Shown: one piece after another, positions 1 to 11,552 of the stretch | Layout: each line of letters starts with the position of its first letter | How positions within the stretch are numbered: position 1 is the first letter of the stretch | Source of the DNA: Thelonectria olida | Taxonomy: Eukaryota > Ascomycota > Sordariomycetes > Hypocreales > Nectriaceae | Reading direction: 5' to 3' | Length of the DNA stretch: 64,000 bases | NCBI GenBank assembly: GCA_020736575.1 | Contig: JAGPYM010000001.1 | Span: 2,294,001-2,358,000 of the forward strand | Translations under genes and position numbers: made by a program | Notes under the pieces: model-generated | Told to the model about the DNA's origin: nothing | The model's input: the letters and a program-made list of their open reading frames with translations, nothing else | The model's database searches: none

Positions 1-1817
1 TTGGCAACGTCTACCAGACCATCATCGACGAGGTCATCAACAGCTCGCGAGTTGATTTCGAAGAGAGTGGCGTCGAGGAGTCGGTTTTGGAAGAGTTGCG
101 ACAGGTAAGAGGACGCTATTTCGTTGAGTTCATTTGGTTTGGTTCCCGCTTGTCGTCCTTCTCGCGCATCGCCCAAAGTCACCGAGACAACGAAGGAGAT
201 GACGAATAAAGGCGATAGTCGTTCACCGTCTCTCAGAAAGAGTAGCAAAACCACGGCGGTGATGCATCACTCGCTGGCATGCCATCGTTGATGGCGAGCC
301 ACCTTGAGGTCGATGTCGCCTGGTGCCTCTCGCGCTGAGGGAAGACGGCGGGTTGCGAGAGGGGGCGACACAGCACTATTTGGGTCTTTTAAGCCCCAAA
401 CCCCTGCCGCCAACTGGGCTGTGACTCCACGCCACCAATACCCTTTTCTGATTGGGCACTTTTCGCCTCTATCTTCCCTTACACGTGTTCTCCCCATCAG
501 CTTCACGCGATCATCATGCAGCTTGGAGAGTGCTGCCTGTTGTGAGCCTTGCCAACCACCATCGCTCTGCCTAAATCCACTCAGCCTGTCCATCTGACTC
601 TTTTACTCACCTTCACTCCTCCTCGTTCCACTTACACAATGACTCATTTCCTGCTTTCCTGTCTCGATCGACGATGGCAAAATAAGCCCTTGATTCATTC
701 ATCATCTTAACTAACACGGCATGTCATTAGGGATGGCAACGGAAGCTTACGCAACTCGATGTCGCCAAGTTTCCCTGGGATCCCAAGCCTGATCCCCCCC
801 CGCACAGCCTGCACAGCCAGCCCAGCCTGCAGCTCCCACTCACTCCCAGGCCCAATTCCAGCAGATTCCTCAAGGGCTGTCTCTGCCCAATGTCGGACAA
901 CAGTCTCCCCAAACTCAAAATGGCGTTGCCGTGAAGACGGAGCCTGGCATCAAGCAAGAGCCTGGCCTATCAAACGCCATGCCTCCCGCATTTCAGAACT
1001 TCGGCAGTATGGACGAGAAGCAAACTGTCGCGGCGCAGCGAGCCGCTCAGCAGCTTCACGCACAATATGGACCTCGCGCTGCGGGTTCCATCAATGCCCT
1101 GCATCAGCAGCAACAACCACCTCCGCAGACTCAGCAGCATCAGCAAGCGCAGCTCTCACAGGCACATCAAGGCCAACAGGCTATCAACCACCAACAGCAG
1201 CAGATGTACCGTCAGCAGATGGCTCAAGCGACCGCTCATCAACAGCAGCAGCGTGGTGCCAATGGACAGCCCCATATCGGCAATGGTCAGACGGACGGAG
1301 CTGGTGATGACAGTGAGTTTGAGGGAGTGCTCCTGGAGCGAGGTGCGACTGGTGGTCTCCACGAGCTTGGCCGTGTAGAGATTGATCGAATGCTGCACGA
1401 ACAGATTGCTGCCAAGGCGAAGAGCATGGAAGGTGGTGGTTTGATGCTGCCCCTGAAGGAAGCAACCCGACAAGCTACTGCGTCTCGGTCCCGAAGCGAG
1501 TCTAAGGGTAAACAAGTCGCTGCCTATGATGGCGGTGACGATGAAGATGACGAAGACGCTATCAACTCAGACTTGGATGATCCTGAAGAGGACCGAGACG
1601 ATGACGAGGTGGACGATGAAGGCCTAGGCCACATCATGCTCTGCATGTATGACAAAGTCCAGCGGGTCAAGAACAAGTGGTACACCCCCCAACTGTTTAG
1701 ACTCCTTGTTTATTTACTAACAACCTCAATAGGAAGTGTACGCTTAAGGATGGCGTCTTGACTGTGAATGGCAAGGAGTATGTCTTCCACAAGGCAACGG
1801 GAGAGTATGAGTGGTGA
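1..1817 (+). CDS. TOA1: TFIIA large subunit (alpha/beta), 5'-partial, apparent frameshift
   Basis: Large subunit of general transcription factor TFIIA, which stabilises TBP on promoter DNA in the nucleus. The gene enters from the left edge. Exon 1 (to 104) reads the conserved N-terminal helix pattern VYQTIIDEVI. Intron 1 spans 105-730 (unusually long, GTAAGA..TTAG). Exon 2 (731-1679) opens with the conserved WQRKLTQLDVAKFPWD block, then a Gln-rich linker and a long Asp/Glu-rich stretch (about 1530-1620). It runs on into the C-terminal beta-barrel start (MLCMYDKVQRVKNKW). Intron 2 is 1680-1732, and exon 3 (1733-1817) completes the barrel (TLKDGVLTVNGKEYVFHKA) and ends EYEW-stop. The frames before and after the run of eight C at 794-801 do not match: the upstream block reads in one frame and the AQPAQPAQP linker in another. 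A nine-C run would join them, so I infer a homopolymer error or a real frameshift. The family assignment is secure from both conserved ends. Confidence 0.9.
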
Positions 1818-4800
1818 GGTGCAAGGTAGTTCGGATCTAAACTACGGCCATGTAGCTGCAGTGGGCTGGGGTCGTGTCTCAGAAGAGGCTGCAAGCGTCG
1901 CATGAACTGGCCAACAGACTGAATCATACTGGGAGGGGAGAAAGACGATGGGAAGAAATTGATGGCTTACCAAAGGGCGACTTGGCCGCGACCCGCATCT
2001 GTATACTGTAAGGGAGGCTCTAGGAAACCAATAAATGACAACAAAAGGTCCATTCGCAGCTGCACGTGTGTGTGTTGAGCTCATGTCACTTCATTGCCCA
2101 CGCTTGAATCTAAATGCTTGACACCTGGCGATGCATCGGTGGTTGTTTCTAGTACAGTATGTCTGTTAACCGTAGTGTGGTGTGGTGTCGTGGGGAAACG
2201 AGGGAGCTGCGTGGTGCCTCGCCGAGCCAAGGCTTCACCGCACTCTTTGAGAGTCTCACTTGGACGCCCGTTCGAGCAAGACGACCGAGTCAATCCTGGG
2301 CCGGTTAGTGATAGTAATTGCTGTTATTGTCGTCATGTTCTCACCCACCAAAACTTCCATCTAAGACGCCCGGTTCGAGGGGCCCCCCCCAAACTTGGTT
2401 CCCACCCCCCCTTCGCTTTTCCCTTCCCTTACTTGAGGCAGGCGGAGGTGGGCCGGCGGAATTGGTGCAGACTAGTGAGACGCTGTTGGTCCGGTGCATT
2501 CGTCTTGGGAGCAGAGACGGACGCGACCTAGGGACGACCCGGGGGCTGGGAGGATGCAGCCACGGACTTGAGAAAGCTGTTGGCTCCAGGCGTCACATCC
2601 CAGTATGATCAGCATGGAATCCCTGTTTTATGACTGCTAGACGGGTGGTGGCCTAGGCAGAGAGAGCGGTGTTTCCTGGCCATCCCTTTGGCTTCTCTCT
2701 TCCGACCTTGACGCAAAAAGCAAAACATGTCAACAAACCTTTTTAGGGTGTTTCCTCGCCAAGCCACTTTGGAGTCTGGACGATGGGGCAACTTGTTTGT
2801 TGACGTCGTTCGTGGGTAGAAGGGCTAACATGTGAAGCAACAGGGCTGTGTTAGGTTTGTTTAAGCGTACTTTATGTGCGTCAATTCAGTACCTCCGCAG
2901 CGCTGGGCTTCGTACGGAGTACACACTGTCCCTTTTGGCCTTCCTTGGGAGGTATGCAGCATGATGCGTGGCTTGATCCGCTGCCGCCAACAGGGTGGAC
3001 GAATGGGCGAATTGCAATCTTGAGCCGACACACTTCATGTCTTTGGTCGCGCCCCCTTTATCCAAAACTCGTTCGCCTAAGGCCATTAGCCCGTATTGCC
3101 TTTCGTTGTCCACGACTGGTCAATGGAATCGTCTGCCACCACGGTGCGAATCTCTTCCCCCCTAACTGCCGCCGGCACCGCAATTTCGCGTTGCCCCACA
3201 CTGGCCGACCCGACAGTCTGGGACAGCTTTGCACCAATGCGGCACGGTCGACAGGGGTCTGGCAAGAAGTGTCTCAGTTTCGGGGCATTTCCCGCAGAGT
3301 GCTGCGACTGTGTCAGCAGAAGCGAGGGCACGAGGCTGTCAGATCCAAAGGGCATTAGCGGATGTAACAAAAGGCACTGACCATCACCCTGTCGCGTTCC
3401 TCGCCTCGTTCGAAATAACCCGCCCTCTCTGTTCTACACATGGCCGCATATCAACCATCACGCCACTTGTACCAAGGATAAAGTCGCAATCAATTGACCA
3501 CGAGGGGGCCGTATCGAGGCGGTCTGCAATCCACGGCTTGATCACCACCAAGTCCACCGGGGGGCGGGGGGCGGACAAGAGGCGGCTGCAGACATGATTG
3601 CGCGCGCTCGGACACGCATCCAGCCCCTACCTGTCGTCCAGTCTAAACCAAGGATTGGGACTGGACAAGGCCGACGAGGCATGAACGAACAAAACAGCAT
3701 TAAGTCACTACAAATGCGAGGGGTCGAGAGACTGGCTTACCGGATCCATTTCTCATGGCTTCCAGAGTCCCAAATAATCTCCTCGCCGACCTGTCCACCC
3801 AAGATCACCGGTGCCCTGCCAATTGATAGCAGATGGACGCTCACGCAAGCCAGGGGGGCATAACTAGCTGGTGGCTTACACCCTCCACCAAAAATGGTCG
3901 CCTGACACACCTGTTCCCGATGGAGTGGTTCAGCCCGGCCCATACTAGTTTCAAGGGAGTGAGGGGCGAGTTGGCGGCCTGTTTGTTCGCTCTCGCCTCG
4001 TATCAGCGACCCGTGGCTGCTAGGATGGCAATACCGTTGGCAGCGTTTTATCCCGACTCGCGAGGACCACCCTGGAATCAAGCCAAAGAGACGACAGCAT
4101 TGTTACATCGTCTCTGAGGGCTGTCTAATCAGACCATCGAGCCCGTCTCACCTATCTGCCTACCGTGAGGAGTCTGCGCCTGAACAAACTAACCGGTAGA
4201 GTCGTAGGAAAAACAATGACTGAACACCAGTCAGCTTCCTCACTCGCCCGACGTGTTGGGATCTAGACACGGTTGCACAAGTCTACCTGCGTCACTCAAG
4301 TCATCATCTTCAACTTATTCAAGCAGCCCTCCCGCTTGACAGGGTCGTTGAGTCGCGCCAAGGACAAAACGAGACTGTCATCCTGGCATGTTGGAAGTTT
4401 AGCGAGCGGTCCGCGGACCAAGCATCTGGGTCCACTGTCCCAAAGTGCCTCAAGCCAAGGTCAACCTCATGTGGATAGCATGCCCGAGGATATGACGGAA
4501 TGGTGCGCGCTGCGCATTTCAAAAACCCGACGGCTCAACTTCTCAGCGCGGCGATAATGAGGTTGGACCCGACGCTGCAACGTGGGCCGTTGTTGCCCAC
4601 CCGCCTTGTGGAATGCCAATTGACTCGGCTGAAGCGCGATTGTCGAGGTGCAAATGGGTGGATCCATAAGAACCGTTCTATTGTCAACCCTCGCCGGGAT
4701 TTGCGGCGAATGGCTTTGACCCAGCCCTCTGGATAGTGCTGGAGGTAGCAGGGTTCAGGGATAGGACGAAGCAAACCTCATTTCAGCGTCTTCCGAGTGC

Positions 4801-7800
4801 TCTGCCCAACTCGTGTGGATGGAATGAGACATGGTATCTCGACTTGTCGGCTGGAGACAGATCCAGTTCGTAGGAAGCGAGACCCGAGACCTAAGGTACC
4901 AGCCGAGTGGTACTGATCCTGTAAATTGCGATGTGGATTGGCCGGGAAGTTGATCATGCACTCCGTAGATGCAATGTTTGTGAGTTGTCTTGCCCATTGT
5001 ACGGACGTCATTACTACAAGCAGAATTGCAGCTAGGCCGAAGGGAAGATGAAACAGCTGAGAAGGACCAGGGAATTCGCACGAAGGATCGGACCGTACGA
5101 AGTAACAACGTCGTACTTGACGGCGTAACACGCATCCTCCACGACTGGAAACTGAGGCCTTGTGGGCTTTGTCCCTAGTAAATGTGCGTGGTGGGGTGAG
5201 AAGGATGGCCTCAAAGCGGTTTCCTTTTCGGAGGGGGATGAGATAGGTGGATAATAGCTTCAAGAACCCATCATCTCGGCATCCCATGAGCATGTATTTG
5301 TCCGACCCGCCATGCTTCTGCCACATGCCTCGATAAATCTGTGGGTTACAGGGCCAATGCTGGCATCAAGTACACACAACATTGGCCTGATGTCCGTGTT
5401 GCATGTAGGACAAACAGTACGTGTGACCCGAGCAAATCTCGGCCGTGCATGAGCATTTGGGAGGGAGATACGTACAGCTACAGTAAACCCTTGGCATTCT
5501 GGACTCCGAAAAACGATTTGGTGAGTACCCACTGCGAACAAGGGGGGATTTCTGTGGTTCTTCCGTTGGCTGGCTCCCACGCCAAGGACATGCATGCATG
5601 AGGTGCGTAAGGTAAAGAGCATGGGCAAGGCAACGCCCTGTCTTAAGCAAAGTACTTCGTACCAAGCAGTGCCTCTTATTACTGGCTATGGTCAGTCACT
5701 CTGCATGCCCTGACCTACAAGGGCAAATCAAGACAGAGTCCGACTCACGTTTCTCTTTTTGCACCGGTTTGTTGGGACGCATTGAGTCCTAACGTTGACT
5801 AGAGCTTTGATCGATGCGGAGCGCTCCCACTATTGTACGATGATTCACTCAGTAAAGTGGTTAGCAGCAAAATTCCGGGTTAGAGGGACAATAACATGAT
5901 TATACAGCCAAGGCCATGATGATCCGGAAATGTGAAACCACCCATCAGTTCAGCCCTAGATGGTTTGTTGTTGGTAGGGCTATCAGGACGTGGCACTTTC
6001 GCCTAGTTCGGGGGACCAAGGGAAGTCCTGAGAATTCGCCATGTTGTTTAGAAATGTTTACCCCCAGCACGGCGAAACCGCGTGCTGCTTTTTTACTTAC
6101 AAGCAAGTTTGACTGATGCCTCCTTGGCAGCACGTTGGTACTGGACTCTGATGATATGAGCGTCCCAGCAGCGATGTGGGTAGTGCGCAACACTAGGCGG
6201 ACCTAACAGCTAGACATCATCAACCTGCTGGGCAGGATGGACGCGATGGCGGGGACCATGTCCAAAAGGGCGGCCCGTGTGGATTCGCGGGGAGTCTAGG
6301 GTCTGCAAGAGACTTCCTGGCAAGCACCAAGCACCAGCTGATAGGATTGGCGTGGTGGTAGTGACGGTGATGAGAAGCGCGCATTTTCGTACGCACAGTA
6401 GTGTTGGTGATGCCCCAAGGTCGGTCACCACATATCCAGCCAATACGCCGTCGTGGCCTTTGAGCGGGCGTCAGGCAGGCGAGACATGCATATGATGGTC
6501 CAGCTAGTTAGGCGGCATTGGAGGCTGACAGAAAATTGGTGACGACTTTTGACGGTACGCACCCAAAGCCCAACCAGTTTTGGGGGGCCTGGAGCAGGTC
6601 GTTGGACGGCGGACGCCCGGCCGATCCTGTCAGAGTGTTGGCGAGCTTGATTTCGATCGACGAGCGGATGGACACAAAGACGGATGGCACATGGCACAAC
6701 AGTGCCAGCAGAAAGCATGGTCAGGCTGACCCAGCGCTGCGTCAATGTGCGGCGGCTTTCTGATTGAGGGGGTGGTTGTAGAGCCTCAGCATCCCTCCTG
6801 TACCAGAGCTCCGGATTCAGTGCGCGCGGGCGTCCATCTGTCGTCTGAGGGGTTCTGATCCCCCCCTGGGAACCTGGGGCTGGGGAATCCAGCGCGATTG
6901 ATCATGCACTGAAGCCGAGCGAACAAATCTGAACGTGCGTGTGTGTGGGTTCCCTGTACGTTTGCGGCGCACCTGTCCACAGCAATCGCCATCGTGGCGG
7001 CGGCAGACAGCCCTCAAGCGGTCAATGAGAACCGGGTCTCGGTGAGGAAACGTCTGGGGAAGCGAGAAGTGTCTCCTATCGCATAATAAGACCAAAATGA
7101 GACCGAGTGTTCATCTTGGGAAAAGAGTTTGGCGTTGTAATTTTTTGGGGTATGTGGCTGCCTGGGGAGGCCCGGCGAAAAGGTACCTATCCATTCCACT
7201 TGGGGACAAGGCAGCCAAGAAGGTACTGAACCTGGATTTCGGAGAATAGCGACGTAACGTTTGGTGGGTACGACGCCGTATTTGGAAGTGTCGTTGTCCG
7301 AGTCCATGTCTCGGAGGTTGCAGATGAGAGCGAGACGGACGGCCGGTGAGAGGAGGACAGTGATGGTGTACCTAGAGTCACTGTCGTACAAGATTGAATT
7401 GAACTGCGCAGTTCCTTCCTCTTTTTTCATGGTATCACCCGCGCCTCCCTCTTGTGGAGTTGTGTCCAAGTTTGCGCGCATCGATCTAATAAGGCAGGCA
7501 CATAGATCAGGCAAGTGCCGCGAGTCTAGCTTCTTCCATGGAGAGAAAACAACCCTTGTGCCCTAGAGACGCAGAATGTGCAGCAAGTGGAAACTCGTAC
7601 CTTGTGCGCCTGTGTCGGTGTAAAGTGCGAATATAATAGGCATGGAGTGTATGGTACGAAGCCCATAGCTGCTGCACCAGATCTGTCACCTCAGGCATTG
7701 GAGAAACTCCGTCATGCGTTATTACGCTTGTGCCCCAACCTCAGCCCCGAAACCCAACCCAAACGGGAGAGCAACGGGCACGGTGACGGGACGAAACGAG

Positions 7801-8025
7801 GTGGACGGGAGAAAATGGGACCCGTATTCGTAGACCAGCAACTGGCCGGTGCCAAAGGGGAAGTTTGAGAGGGCTTCCGAATGTTGGAAGATTCAGCATC
7901 GAGTGGGGGAGCACTAGGACAGGGAACCGACAAGACCCCTCCTCCCTCGATCCCTCGACGCACCTTTTTCTTTTTCTCTTTTCCCGCTGCGCTCAACTAA
8001 ATTTCTCCCACCTCAAGCGGGTGTT
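1818..8025. other. gene-poor intergenic DNA
   Basis: I see no convincing gene in these 6.2 kb. Open frames are short, overlap each other on both strands, lack codon bias and resemble no family I know. The first few hundred bases are presumably the TFIIA 3' untranslated region. The longest frame (minus strand, 5326 to 4778, 182 codons, extendable upstream to a possible acceptor near 5343) has some protein-like stretches but no recognised domain; it is discussed as a finding. Palindromic 9-mers TACGAAGTA/TACTTCGTA occur at 5096 and 5653, and the related TACGGAGTA at 2913. Confidence 0.5.
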
Positions 8026-8163
8026 TACTTGCTTGTTTGCTTGTTTGCTTGTTTGCCTGTTTGCCTGTTTGCCTGTTTGCCTGTTTGCCTGTTTGCCTGT
8101 TTGCCTGTTTGTTTGTTTGTTTGTTTGTTTGTTTGTTTGTTTGTTTGTTTGTTTGTTGTTTGC
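8026..8163. repeat. compound TTTG/TTTGCCTG microsatellite
   Basis: A three-part tandem array is visible: a few TTGTTTGC units, then about seven 8-bp TTTGCCTG units, then about a dozen TTTG units ending in TTGTT. Both strands stay open through it, giving artefact peptides of CLFACLPV or NKQT type. It is a simple-sequence repeat, probably polymorphic in length. I see no gene function for it. Confidence 0.9.
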
Positions 8164-9189
8164 CCCCTAATCAGGACCCGACCCCAGAGCACCAGAACCG
8201 CCGGACACCAGCAGTGGGCGGGCACTAGAGGAAGGCTGTCCATCGCATCGGGTTTGGCTGTACCTGTGCGGACGACGCACGAAGTACAAGACAAATGGAT
8301 GGATGTTGGGCTTCCGCAGACCCCAAGATTATGCAGATGACGAGGGCTTCTCCGGACTTGAAATTGAAGCCGACAAAGCAAGTCATCCTGGTCAGATAAA
8401 TCATGATCCATCCCGTGATGCTTGGTGATAAGAGTATGCAGAGAGAAGGTACCTGGGGTCTGCGGGGAGGAGCTCGCTGCGCTTCCGTGTATTCCAGGTT
8501 GGCAATTCGGCCTTTCTCTCATCCCGAGTCGAAAGGGCACCGAACAAGGTGGCCATGTATCGGACGAAGAAATCATTGCCGCCGCCACAGAGATGTCATG
8601 TTGAGCGAGGTCTTGGAGATCCTCGAGCGCGGTTCAGCTCATTTTCCCCCATGCCAATATTTAGCAGCAGCAACTATTAACTTGTCCCGGGCGCCACAAC
8701 CTTGAAAGGGCAGGGGCTGCTTTAACTGGCAAATGGTCAACAAATTATTGTCGTTCTGGATTCTCATGCCGTGGTGGTGGTGGTTGTCTGTTGGTGGCTG
8801 AGTGACGGCATGCAAGGAGGTTGTCGAGGATTGGTTGTCTTTTCGCACTTGAAAGCCTTGTCAATGGCATTTCCAATAACGCTCCATGATCTTCCCCTCG
8901 CCATGCCATGTTCCATGTTCCTTGTCCCGCACTAACAGCCACAACACCGCGTTCGCTCAACGCTAAGGCACGGGTGTGGTCGGCTGCGGGCACTCCCAAC
9001 CCCGAAACGCAGGCGCCTCCCACCACCACCCGCCCACCGGTCGCCCAGCCCAGCCCAGCCCGGGGCTTAATTCAATGGGCGGCCAGCACGCATTGGAGTC
9101 GCCATCTGTGCTGTGCCCTGCGTGTCAGTTCCATTCTGCGTCCGTGCCGGGAGCGGGTTCGGCGCAATTTCGACACTGACAGGTAAAGT

Positions 9190-10066
9190 ACGGAGGGTAG
9201 GTAGGTAGGTAATTACGGCGGCCGCACAAATCCCGATCGAGGTACCGGTACTGTATGTACGATCCAGTGGCAGACCTGGCGGGGACCAAGATACGTAGCT
9301 CTGAGGTTGTTGATCGACGCCCAGCCTGAGTCTGTTGAAGGCATTGTGGCCCTTACTTTTGAAGCTCTTTGACTGAATTACACCACTGTGTTCGTGCTCT
9401 GATTCTCAGTTTTGGAGTTGACGAAGGCGTGGTGGCTCGCCGACGTTAATTCTCTCTCAGCCGCGGTTCTGCGACCTACATGTGTCTGTGCCCTCATGCG
9501 CGCCTGCGCCTGCGCCTGCGACTCTGTCGCTCTCCCCATCCATGGACCATGGCAGGCTCGAGGGTCCTGATTTCCATGTAGAAACACTGAGACAGGAACT
9601 TCCATTGGGAAAGTGGCCAGGTACGACCCTACCTAAGGTACCTACCTAGGTAGTAGGTAAGGAAGGTACCATGTCTCTGAGCGACCGCTACCTCGTTGGC
9701 TGAGTCGGTCGCCCCCTTCCCTTCCCTTCCCTCTTCTTCCGTCGTCGACTTTCCAAGGGCCAGCTACGGCCTGACCCATTGTGCGGCCATGCCCCCCTTA
9801 CCTTCTCATGTGCCCGTCGTTCTTTGCAGCCACAGCCTGATTTTGTTTATCACTTCATACCTCTTACCTACCTATATCGGAACCCGGATATGGGGGCGAG
9901 AGAGTACGCCTCTGGCCATGTGTTGTTGACGTCTGGAGATGCTTCAGCCGGCAATACGTCAGATGACAGGTACCTAACTTACCAGACCTTTCAGTTACCC
10001 CTTACGCACAAAGCACTAACCGTCATCCCGACTTAACGGCTCCATCGCCCTTCCCCTACCTACACA
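9190..10066. repeat. cluster of TAGGTAGG / ACCTACCT motifs
   Basis: Short direct and inverted copies of TAGG/CCTA recur: a GGTAGGTAGGTAGGTAA run near 9195, an imperfect palindrome at 9630-9670 centred on CTACCTAGGTAG with GGTACC at 9637 and 9665, and further ACCTACC copies near 9862 and 10055, with AGGTACCTAACTTACC near 9969. No open reading frame or transposon ends accompany them. They could be binding sites, remnants of a small inverted-repeat element or simple-sequence drift. Confidence 0.5.
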
Positions 10067-10358
10067 AGGCAAGACATATAGTTGGCCAAGTAGGCTATTG
10101 TCTGTCTGCGCAACTTCAATGCTTCAATGCCCCAAACGCTTCCCCTCCCCCCTTCCTACTTCGTATTAAGCCCCTAGAGACGCCCCCCTCCAGGGGAGAG
10201 ACACTTTAAGCTGTCGGGGCGCCTCACAACAATGGACTAACGGTCAACAGGGGTGCGAGGAGAGAAAAAAAAAAGAGGGCCACACCCACAGCAGTCCCAC
10301 GTCCTCCCTTCCCTCACGTCCCTGTGTCCTCTGCTCTGTCGCTGTGTGCCATGTCCCT

Positions 10359-10394
10359 CCCATGTCCCATGTCCCATGTCCCATGTCCCAATGT
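10359..10394 (+). repeat. CCCATGT heptamer tandem repeat
   Basis: Four perfect CCCATGT units (10359-10386) are followed by a CCCAATGT variant, and degenerate copies lie on both sides (about 10350 and 10404). It sits at the left edge of a pyrimidine-rich stretch. It is a minisatellite-like tandem repeat with no evident coding role. Confidence 0.75.
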
Positions 10395-10399
10395 CCTAA

Positions 10400-11050
10400 A
10401 TTCCCAATGTCCCACCTTCACGTCCCCATCCGGCCGGCAATAAGAATCACCAACCTTCCTCCTCTTCCTTACCTACATCCTTCCCAGCAGACTTCTCATT
10501 GCTTCGTTTCGCCTCATTTCCATGTTTGGGCTTCTCTTCTAACCTCTAGCCTCTAGCTTCTCCTCCCATTCCTGCAGCTACCTCAACCTCATTTCCAGAA
10601 AGTAGCCTCCAACCATCGCCAAAACTTCAGCCTCGCCGCAAACTGCCCCTCCTCCTAACAACACTACCACTTACTGGACCAGCTCTTCCCACCTCGACTT
10701 GGCTCCAGTCTCCATCGCTGCACACTCGCACAACTCTCGCCCAATACTCGCACGCACCTAGGTTCTCTTCCCACAATCAGCTCCCCGCGCCTCTGCAACC
10801 TCCGTCCACCATCTACGAGTGGGATTTCACCAACCAGCTCAAACCCTCACTTCTGCGGCCCGTCTCCGTGACGAAACCGCCCCCAGGCCCGTTTCCGCCC
10901 TCTCCCGAGAACCCTGGGCCCTGCCATCGCTTGCCAACCAATCCTACCAGCTTTGAGGCGCAGGCCCTGTTGCTCTACCTTCGCCATTCCCGTATCACTC
11001 CATTCTCGAATCTGCTTTTGTCCCACTTCCCTCAACCTGGATTCCTCCTT
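10400..11050 (+). other. pyrimidine-rich transcribed-looking stretch ending at a GTAAGT donor
   Basis: Strongly C/T-biased on the plus strand, like fungal 5' leaders elsewhere in this window. One plus-strand frame stays open from about 10550 to 11050 without an early ATG, coding a Pro/Ser-rich sequence, and a perfect splice donor GTAAGT begins at 11051. This could be an untranslated first exon of the methyltransferase gene at 11553, or the coding exon of an unrecognised gene whose next exon I cannot place. Between 11051 and 11552 I found no convincing coding exon. Confidence 0.3.
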
Positions 11051-11552
11051 GTAAGTCCCCATTTGCGTGCCCGTTGTCTACTGCCTGGGGGTCGACGAGG
11101 AGAGCTCAGTTGCCTACTCAGAGGCGCCTTTGTATGACAACTGGGGCGGATGTTCATTCGTTGCCTGAAGGGATGTGCATCACGTTAGCTGGCGCTACAA
11201 CACTCACAAGTGTCAAGTTGACACGACGTCTTTTTGGTCCGCTTCCTCAGAAGAGTGCCTGAATCAGAACTAGGTCTCTTCTCGAGTGTCAAGAGCACTT
11301 TACAATTCCATGAACGTTTACACCTTTCGAAACCCCCCTTCGTCCCATTTCCTAGGCTTTGCCGCAGCTTGCTCTCTTTGACAAAGTTTACTAACTCGCA
11401 CCAGATACCCTGATCCAGCATTTTTTGCACTTCCTCCTTGATATCAGCTATTTCTATCCATTTTACTGAGCCACAACGTTGGAGCCCATCATCCGAGGCT
11501 CACAACCTTCATCATACTATTTCTCTCCGAGTCCGCGCCCAGGAGATTTCCA

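Noticed and set aside
759..1307. 182-codon plus-strand frame overlapping TFIIA exon 2
   Set aside because: An out-of-frame reading of the Gln-rich linker; the conserved TFIIA blocks lie in other frames.
2876..3358. 160-codon plus-strand frame
   Set aside because: Overlapped by equally long frames on both strands, with Cys/Arg/His-rich composition typical of noncoding DNA and no recognisable motif.
8040..8110. Regular short repeats considered as a CRISPR array
   Set aside because: Units are 8 bp with no spacers, in a eukaryotic context; this is a microsatellite.
8025..8588. 187-codon minus-strand frame rich in NKQT/GKQANRQ repeats
   Set aside because: The repeats are only the translation of the TTTG/TTTGCCTG microsatellite; the rest has no motif or coding bias.
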